Shown: positions 7,031 through 10,767 of the stretch, piece by piece | Numbering within the stretch: the stretch's first letter is position 1 | How the letters are laid out: the number at the start of each line of letters is the position of its first letter | DNA from: JBBQVS01 sp038211295 | Lineage (GTDB): Bacteria; Chloroflexota; Ktedonobacteria; Ktedonobacterales; Ktedonobacteraceae | Length of the DNA: 10,767 nucleotides | Assembly: GCA_038211295.1 (NCBI GenBank) | Contig: JBBQVS010000112.1 | Coordinates: 1-10,767, forward strand | Direction of reading: 5' to 3' | Notes under the pieces: model-generated | The model's database searches: none | What the model was told of the DNA's origin: nothing | The model's input: only the letters and a program-made list of their open reading frames with translations | Position numbers and translations under genes: made by a program

Positions 7031-8896
7031 GTGATTACAAAACAAGAGCGTATAGAGGCACTTGAACGACAAATTATCCGTCTTGCACGACGGAAAGAGA
7101 TACTTGAACAACGGAGCAATCGGTACTCGTGGGCGCGGGTCGCGCTCTTTTTTGGAGGTATTGGGCTTACCATCGTGGGCTATCTCTCGCCCGTTTGGTG
7201 GCTTGCAATTGTGTTTGCGCTGCTTGCAATCAGTATCTTCTCCACGGTTGCCTACTTTCAGGGGAAAATTGATCGCAGCCTTGTGCGACATAACATCTGG
7301 GCATCTATCAAAGCAATGCATATCGCACGGATGCGCCTGGATTGGGAAAATATTCCTGCTATTCGCGCTATGTCGCTACAGGCGGGGCATCCCTTCGAGT
7401 CAGACCTTGATATTACTGGTGAGCGTTCGCTACATCGACTTGTCAATACTGCGATATCGAGTGCGGGGACACAACGTTTGCATGAGTGGTTACTGAGTAC
7501 GCACCCTGACCTCAACATCATACAGCATCGGCAGGCACTTGTGCGTGAACTCTTGCCACAGACGCGCTTCCGCGACAAACTTACGCTAAAATCGCTGCTT
7601 GCGTCTCGTCAGATCGCGGAACAACTGGAAGGCGACAGGCTTACGGTCTGGCTAAACCAAATGAGTGGCACGGACGCGTTACCCGCGCTTCTGTGGGGGT
7701 CGCTCGCACTCTGCGTACTAACTCTTGTACTTGCGGTGCTTAATGTTTTCGGTGCTCTTTCCCCGCTCTGGATTGGCTCGTTGGTATGTTCGCTATTTCT
7801 CTTTCTAAACACAAAAAAGATACGCGGCGACCTCTTTGAGGACGCGTTTTACTTGCGCGACGCCTTTGCGACGACAAGCACAGTGTTCGAGTATCTGGAA
7901 CGGTATCCTTACAACTCTCCGTCACAGCTTAAACAGCTTTGTACTCCCTTTTTTGTGGAAAAAGAACACCGTCCTTCAACTATGCTAAAGGGCATTGCGC
8001 GTATCGCTAATGCCGCGACCCTCGCTAAAAATCCATATCTCTGGCTCCCTGTAAATGCACTTATTCCCTGGGATACCTATTGTGCATATCGTTTGCGACA
8101 CTACAAAGCACGTCTCGCGGCCTATCTTCCACAGTGGTTAGATGTATGGTTTGAGCTGGAGGCTTTGAACTCGCTTGCATCGTTCGCATATCTGAATCCA
8201 TCATACGCGCTACCCGATGTGTTACCTGACAGTATGTCCACGGAGTGCGACGTACTTTTCGAGGCGAGTGACCTGGGACATCCGTTACTGACCGATGAGC
8301 AAAAGGTGACAAATAGCTTCACGTTTTCGCGAACAGGGGAAGTTATTCTCATCACTGGCTCAAACATGTCCGGCAAAAGCACATTTTTACGGACACTTGG
8401 CATCAACTTGTGCCTCGCATTCGCGGGTGGCCCTGTCAACGCGAACATGTTGCACACAACACTGCTGAGGGTATTTACCTGTATCAAGGTGAGTGACTCG
8501 GTAACGGACGGCTACTCCTATTTCTACGCCGAGGTGCGACGACTCAAGGCACTCTTGAGTGAACTACAGCTAGACGGATATCCTTTGTTTTTTCTTATAG
8601 ACGAAATATTCAAGGGGACAAATAACCGCGAACGTCTGATCGGTAGTCGCTCGTTTGTACACGCGCTCGCGGGCCATAACTGTCTTGGGTGTATCTCAAC
8701 GCATGATCTGGAACTGGTAACGCTCGCCAATACTCTACTTGGTGTCAAGAATTATCACTTCAAGGAGGAGGTGATTGACGGGGAAATGGTGTTCGACTAT
8801 CATATTCGCACCGGCCCTTCTCCCACCACAAATGCACTCAAGATTATGCAACTGGAAGGCTTGCCTGTTGATGAAATAGGAGAGAGAGTTTTATAG
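7031..8896 (+). CDS. Membrane-anchored MutS-family ATPase (MutS-like, no mismatch domain)
   Basis: A protein of 621 residues from GTG 7031. Order: a coiled, charged N-terminus (about 4-30); two hydrophobic helices (about 34-52 and 55-75); a MutS lever-type helical region; a second hydrophobic pair (about 217-238 and 242-260); and a C-terminal MutS ATPase domain. The ATPase shows Walker A GSNMSGKST (443-451), YSYFYAEVRRLK, Walker B FLIDE (Asp524-Glu525) followed by KGTNNRER, and ISTHD (His558). The N-terminal mismatch-recognition domain of MutS is missing, so classical mismatch repair is unlikely. Similar membrane-linked MutS relatives of about 600 residues are known, mainly as uncharacterised proteins. 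AAAGGA lies 9 bases before GTG 7031; a TTG at 6974 is in frame but has no ribosome binding site. Possible role: DNA handling at the membrane. Confidence 0.85.
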   Translation: MITKQERIEALERQIIRLARRKEILEQRSNRYSWARVALFFGGIGLTIVGYLSPVWWLAIVFALLAISIFSTVAYFQGKIDRSLVRHNIWASIKAMHIARMRLDWENIPAIRAMSLQAGHPFESDLDITGERSLHRLVNTAISSAGTQRLHEWLLSTHPDLNIIQHRQALVRELLPQTRFRDKLTLKSLLASRQIAEQLEGDRLTVWLNQMSGTDALPALLWGSLALCVLTLVLAVLNVFGALSPLWIGSLVCSLFLFLNTKKIRGDLFEDAFYLRDAFATTSTVFEYLERYPYNSPSQLKQLCTPFFVEKEHRPSTMLKGIARIANAATLAKNPYLWLPVNALIPWDTYCAYRLRHYKARLAAYLPQWLDVWFELEALNSLASFAYLNPSYALPDVLPDSMSTECDVLFEASDLGHPLLTDEQKVTNSFTFSRTGEVILITGSNMSGKSTFLRTLGINLCLAFAGGPVNANMLHTTLLRVFTCIKVSDSVTDGYSYFYAEVRRLKALLSELQLDGYPLFFLIDEIFKGTNNRERLIGSRSFVHALAGHNCLGCISTHDLELVTLANTLLGVKNYHFKEEVIDGEMVFDYHIRTGPSPTTNALKIMQLEGLPVDEIGERVL

Positions 8897-8906
8897 AAGG
8901 GAGCAT

Positions 8907-9803
8907 TTAGTTGAGCATAGAGATGATTTGTTGTATTGTCTTGATGTGACCTTGAATTTCATGGCGGTCAGCAGACTGTGGCTCCAGCTTCAAGTATGCT
9001 TTGAGATCATGGAGCGCGTGAGCATACTGTTTTAATTGAAGGTGGATTGTACCTCGGTCTCGTCGTTCGCGTGCTGCGTCGGGTATAAGAAGCAAAATAT
9101 AATTTGTGGTAATCAAAGCTTTCTTATAGTCTTCTTGCTCTAAATATGTATTTTTGAGATTGCTAAGTATACGCACGAGCAATTGTTTTGGCTTCATCGG
9201 CTCAAAAAAGTGCTGTGGTAGACGTGTAATTTTTCCATGTGATAGACGCCGTATCCGTTCGCGACAATCTTGTTCGCTAAGCAGAAGGCCACGCTCAAAC
9301 GGGTCAATATACAGAATTTCGGTAGGCAGAGTACAACGCACCACAAAGTGGAAAGGGAGGCCCACGCCTTCGATGACCAGGCCGACACGCTTTGCGATCT
9401 CCATATATAGTAGCGAGAGCGAGATAGGAATACCAACGTGCTCGTCCAGCACTTTATTAAGAAAACTGTTATCAGGGTTATAATAATTACTTGTATTTCC
9501 TCGGAAGTCTTCTTCCTCAAACAATATTTTGTTTATAGCATCAATTGTAGTAATCGATGCTATATCTGCTTGTAGCATATTCTGAGGTGATGAACCCAGT
9601 AGCGCACGTACTCGATACGCAAGCGTATCAAGCTGAGCAAGATATTGGTTAATATCGAGGGACGGGTACTCTATAGCTGCTATGAGCAAAGCAGCTCTTG
9701 TAGTATCAAGTGTTTCTTCTGCTCCGGCTATAAGTTCCTCGAATGCGTGATGTGCAGAGTGGTATTTTGAAAATTCGTCTGTCATATTGGGGCATTTAAC
9801 CAT
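8907..9803 (-). CDS. SirB1-family transglutaminase-like/TPR protein
   Basis: A 298-residue cytoplasmic protein. Residues about 30-185 match the SirB1 transglutaminase-like domain: YYNPDNSFLNKVLDEHVGIPISLSLLYMEIAKR, GVGLPFHFVVR (His152) and YIDPFERGLLLS (Asp167). Residues about 205-280 form two tetratricopeptide-like repeats (LLVRILSNLKNTYLEQEDYKKAL and the LQLKQYAHALHDLKAYLKLEP region). The family is widespread and poorly understood. I see no catalytic cysteine in the usual transglutaminase position, so a binding rather than enzymatic role is likely. ATG 9803 has no visible Shine-Dalgarno, and the in-frame ATG at 9785 is no better, so the start is uncertain. It converges on the MutS-like gene with only 10 bases between stops. 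Confidence 0.88.
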   Translation of the reverse strand: MVKCPNMTDEFSKYHSAHHAFEELIAGAEETLDTTRAALLIAAIEYPSLDINQYLAQLDTLAYRVRALLGSSPQNMLQADIASITTIDAINKILFEEEDFRGNTSNYYNPDNSFLNKVLDEHVGIPISLSLLYMEIAKRVGLVIEGVGLPFHFVVRCTLPTEILYIDPFERGLLLSEQDCRERIRRLSHGKITRLPQHFFEPMKPKQLLVRILSNLKNTYLEQEDYKKALITTNYILLLIPDAARERRDRGTIHLQLKQYAHALHDLKAYLKLEPQSADRHEIQGHIKTIQQIISMLN

Positions 9804-9822
9804 AAACGCTTACATAAAGCAA

Positions 9823-9868
9823 GGGCCAAACGTGCGATGTCCAGTAACGCATATCTCACGTTTGACCC
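9823..9868 (-). terminator. Long hairpin between the helix-turn-helix gene and the SirB1 gene
   Basis: Arms 9823-9834 and 9857-9868 form a 12-bp stem with a 22-base loop. In minus-strand RNA the only unusual pair is G-U; in plus-strand RNA it would be C-A. It follows the stop at 9908 by about 40 bases and is trailed by TTGCTTTATG, a weak T-rich tail. It probably terminates the helix-turn-helix transcript. Because it ends only 19 bases before ATG 9803, it could also lie in the SirB1 leader. Confidence 0.5.
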
Positions 9869-9907
9869 TCAGCAAGGTGGGAAAATGTATCTCCCTTATA
9901 AAACAAT

Positions 9908-10159
9908 CTAAGCAGGAAGAACGGGTGCTTTTAGCAATTCTGTGAGCGTAGATTGTTTCACGCGATATCCGCGACGTTTGCCACTATGGGGAAGCGTGAT
10001 TGCTTCTAAGATACCGTTGTTGATCCATCGGCGTACCGTAGTGTCATCGACGCGTAAGCGACGAGCGACCTCATGAACAGTAAGCAGTTCATCTGTTTGC
10101 GCTACCGCTCCATTTGTACCTTCACTTGATAAGACTTCCATTGTGTTACGACGAGCCAC
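9908..10159 (-). CDS. Small helix-turn-helix protein, excisionase/MerR-like (HTH_17 type)
   Basis: An 83-residue DNA-binding protein. Residues about 25-75 carry the excisionase-type fold: LLTVHEVARRLRVDDTTVRRWINNG, a wing with LPHSGKRRGYRV, then a closing helix STLTELL. A polar N-terminal tail of about 24 residues precedes it. The Shine-Dalgarno is a full AGGAGGT, but it touches the ATG at 10165. The GTG two codons later (10157-10159) has an ideal 6-7 base spacing, so GTG is the better start. Such proteins serve as plasmid or phage accessory factors, recombination directionality factors or stand-alone transcription regulators. No integrase, phage gene or att site is visible, so a small regulator is the safer reading. 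Confidence 0.85.
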   Translation of the reverse strand: MARRNTMEVLSSEGTNGAVAQTDELLTVHEVARRLRVDDTTVRRWINNGILEAITLPHSGKRRGYRVKQSTLTELLKAPVLPA

Positions 10160-10190
10160 GAGCATACCTCCTGTAATTATGAAGTAGACC

Positions 10191-10231
10191 GAGGAAACAA
10201 ACTTTTTGGTTGTTCCTATAATTATTTCCTC
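10191..10231 (-). repeat. Inverted repeat in the leader of the helix-turn-helix gene
   Basis: GAGGAAA (10191-10197) and TTTCCTC (10225-10231) form 7-bp arms. A second overlapping imperfect pair lies inside (GGAAACAAAC against GGTTGTTCC, around 10193-10215). It could be an RNA hairpin in the 5' leader or a binding site for the gene's own product. Neither is shown. Confidence 0.35.
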
Positions 10232-10255
10232 AGATTAGAATAACTGGATATGTAT

Positions 10256-10285
10256 AATGTACACACAATGTATATATCATGTCAA
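10256..10285 (-). promoter_or_regulatory. Candidate promoter of the helix-turn-helix gene
   Basis: The minus strand has a perfect -35 TTGACA (10285-10280), followed after 18 bases by TACATT (10261-10256), a four-of-six match to TATAAT. This would give a leader of about 90 bases before the GTG start, containing the inverted repeat at 10191-10231. Confidence 0.45.
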
Positions 10286-10346
10286 GTGGTGCGGCCAATA
10301 AGTATCCTTAAATAGGTATTTTGGGTAAATTTAGACAACAAAAATG

Positions 10347-10352
10347 TATAAT
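10347..10352 (+). promoter_or_regulatory. Candidate -10 box for a plus-strand RNA
   Basis: A consensus TATAAT in an AT-rich stretch. The best -35 is a poor TTGGGT at 10321-10326 with a 20-base spacer. If active, it would drive a transcript of about 130 bases ending at the inverted repeat at 10438-10492. No open reading frame of note lies between. Confidence 0.3.
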
Positions 10353-10381
10353 AGTGCTGTTACATAACAAGGTGGTACGTG

Positions 10382-10411
10382 GAAATAAAAACATACGGGG
10401 AATTTTATTTC
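10382..10411. repeat. AT-rich inverted repeat
   Basis: GAAATAAAA (10382-10390) and TTTTATTTC (10403-10411) are perfect 9-bp arms around a 12-base GC-containing loop. It lies between the candidate promoter at 10347 and the long inverted repeat at 10438, so it could be a stem of the same putative RNA. Confidence 0.5.
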
Positions 10412-10437
10412 GTCTAATTACTGATGAAATGACCGAG

Positions 10438-10492
10438 AGGCGCACAAGAAAAGCCCTCTTCTGATATAGAAGAGGGCTTTTCTTGTGCGCCT
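10438..10492. terminator. Perfect 25-bp inverted repeat, likely bidirectional terminator
   Basis: Arms 10438-10462 and 10468-10492 are perfectly complementary around a 5-base loop (GATAT). The core AAAAGCCCTCTTC with GAAGAGGGCTTTT looks like a terminator usable in both directions, with an A run on one side and a T run on the other. The extra 10-12 bp of outer stem (GGCGCACAAG with CTTGTGCGCC) is longer than a terminator needs. It could be a terminator, a processed RNA stem or a repeat-element copy. Confidence 0.7.
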
Positions 10493-10767
10493 TGTATCCG
10501 AATCATGTTCTTTACCTCAATTTTGCCGAACGCCTCACATGTCATCTGACCACACCAGATTGCGTTTAACCGCAAAAGAGTGAAGCAGAGGAGACGACTA
10601 GCACATCATCGTGAAGAGATTTGTATAGAAAGAAGCCGTTCGATCATTAGGGCCGCTTCGCTGCGTCTGTTACCAGAGGTCCGCGTGCGGTCTAGCAACC
10701 AGGTACTCTTCCTGGGATCTTGTCTTGCACGAATGCAAAAGGGAAGACTCATCTTGGGAGCGGCTTC
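10493..10767. other. Gene-free stretch with dense hairpins, possible structured RNA or leader
   Basis: No open reading frame of note. Hairpins visible: a nested GTT/AAC, AGA/TCT, CCGC/GCGG stem (10669-10699); CCAGG/CCTGG (10699-10715); and TTGCA-CGAA-TGCAA (10725-10738). The segment 10632-10641 can pair over 10 bp with 10758-10767 at the window edge, enclosing them, and its first 5 bases can instead pair locally with GCTTC at 10655-10659. Strand and identity are unknown. It does not match tRNA, tmRNA, RNase P or SRP RNA landmarks that I know. Confidence 0.35.

Noticed and set aside
10369..10382. AAGGTGGTACGTGG, which resembles the conserved T-box sequence before antiterminators.
   Set aside because: The leader from the nearest candidate promoter is too short for a stem I, nothing downstream can pair as a T-box terminator using this segment, and no amino-acid-related gene follows within the window.
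10421..10451. CTGATGA followed by GAAA, the core bases of a hammerhead ribozyme.
   Set aside because: The intervening bases do not form a stem II, and the GAAA lies inside the perfect 25-bp inverted repeat. Coincidence is likelier.
10638..10650. GTTCGATC, similar to a tRNA T-loop.
   Set aside because: No flanking T-stem, anticodon arm or acceptor stem can be formed around it on either strand.

Overview
The window reads as a chromosomal segment of a bacterium with roughly 50% GC. Housekeeping genes are interleaved with AT-rich gaps and one decayed insertion sequence. The mix of protein styles (UlaG-like metallo-hydrolase, non-canonical Nramp transporter, SirB1/TPR protein, membrane MutS homologue, IS200/IS605 remnant) suggests a Chloroflexota-type organism, perhaps Ktedonobacteria. 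That is inference from protein flavour only; no rRNA or marker gene is present.

Layout. Positions 1-1577 (minus) carry most of ilvD, cut by the window edge at its 3' end. It is divergent from a metallo-beta-lactamase-fold hydrolase at 1832-2701 (plus), which ends at a clear intrinsic terminator (2714-2757). A recognisable promoter at 2809-2838 then starts a probable metal-homeostasis operon on the plus strand: a DtxR/MntR-type regulator (2894-3634), an atypical Nramp transporter whose start lies 2 bases after the regulator's stop (3637-4998), and a 77-residue single-pass membrane protein (5051-5284). A gap of about 355 bp follows, with only a hairpin likely to end the oncoming minus-strand transcript.

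Positions 5641-6414 (minus) encode a short-chain dehydrogenase very like type II 3-hydroxyacyl-CoA dehydrogenase. Between it and the next gene lies a TnpB fossil with its right-end hairpins (6546-6877). A membrane-anchored MutS-family ATPase (7031-8896, plus) follows and converges, with 10 bases between stops, on a SirB1/TPR protein (8907-9803, minus). Upstream of that are a long hairpin and a small excisionase-type helix-turn-helix gene (9908-10159, minus) with a consensus Shine-Dalgarno that points to a GTG start.

The last 600 bases hold no convincing gene. They contain an AT-rich promoter-like tract, a perfect 25-bp inverted repeat (10438-10492) and a hairpin-dense stretch running off the window edge that may be a structured RNA or leader.

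The genes that most clearly work together are the regulator, transporter and small membrane protein. The others look like independent units. I see no defence island, CRISPR array, tRNA or rRNA. The items most worth following are the Nramp homologue with both metal-site motifs rewritten, the membrane MutS homologue, the small protein in the metal operon, and the RNA-like structures near the right end.
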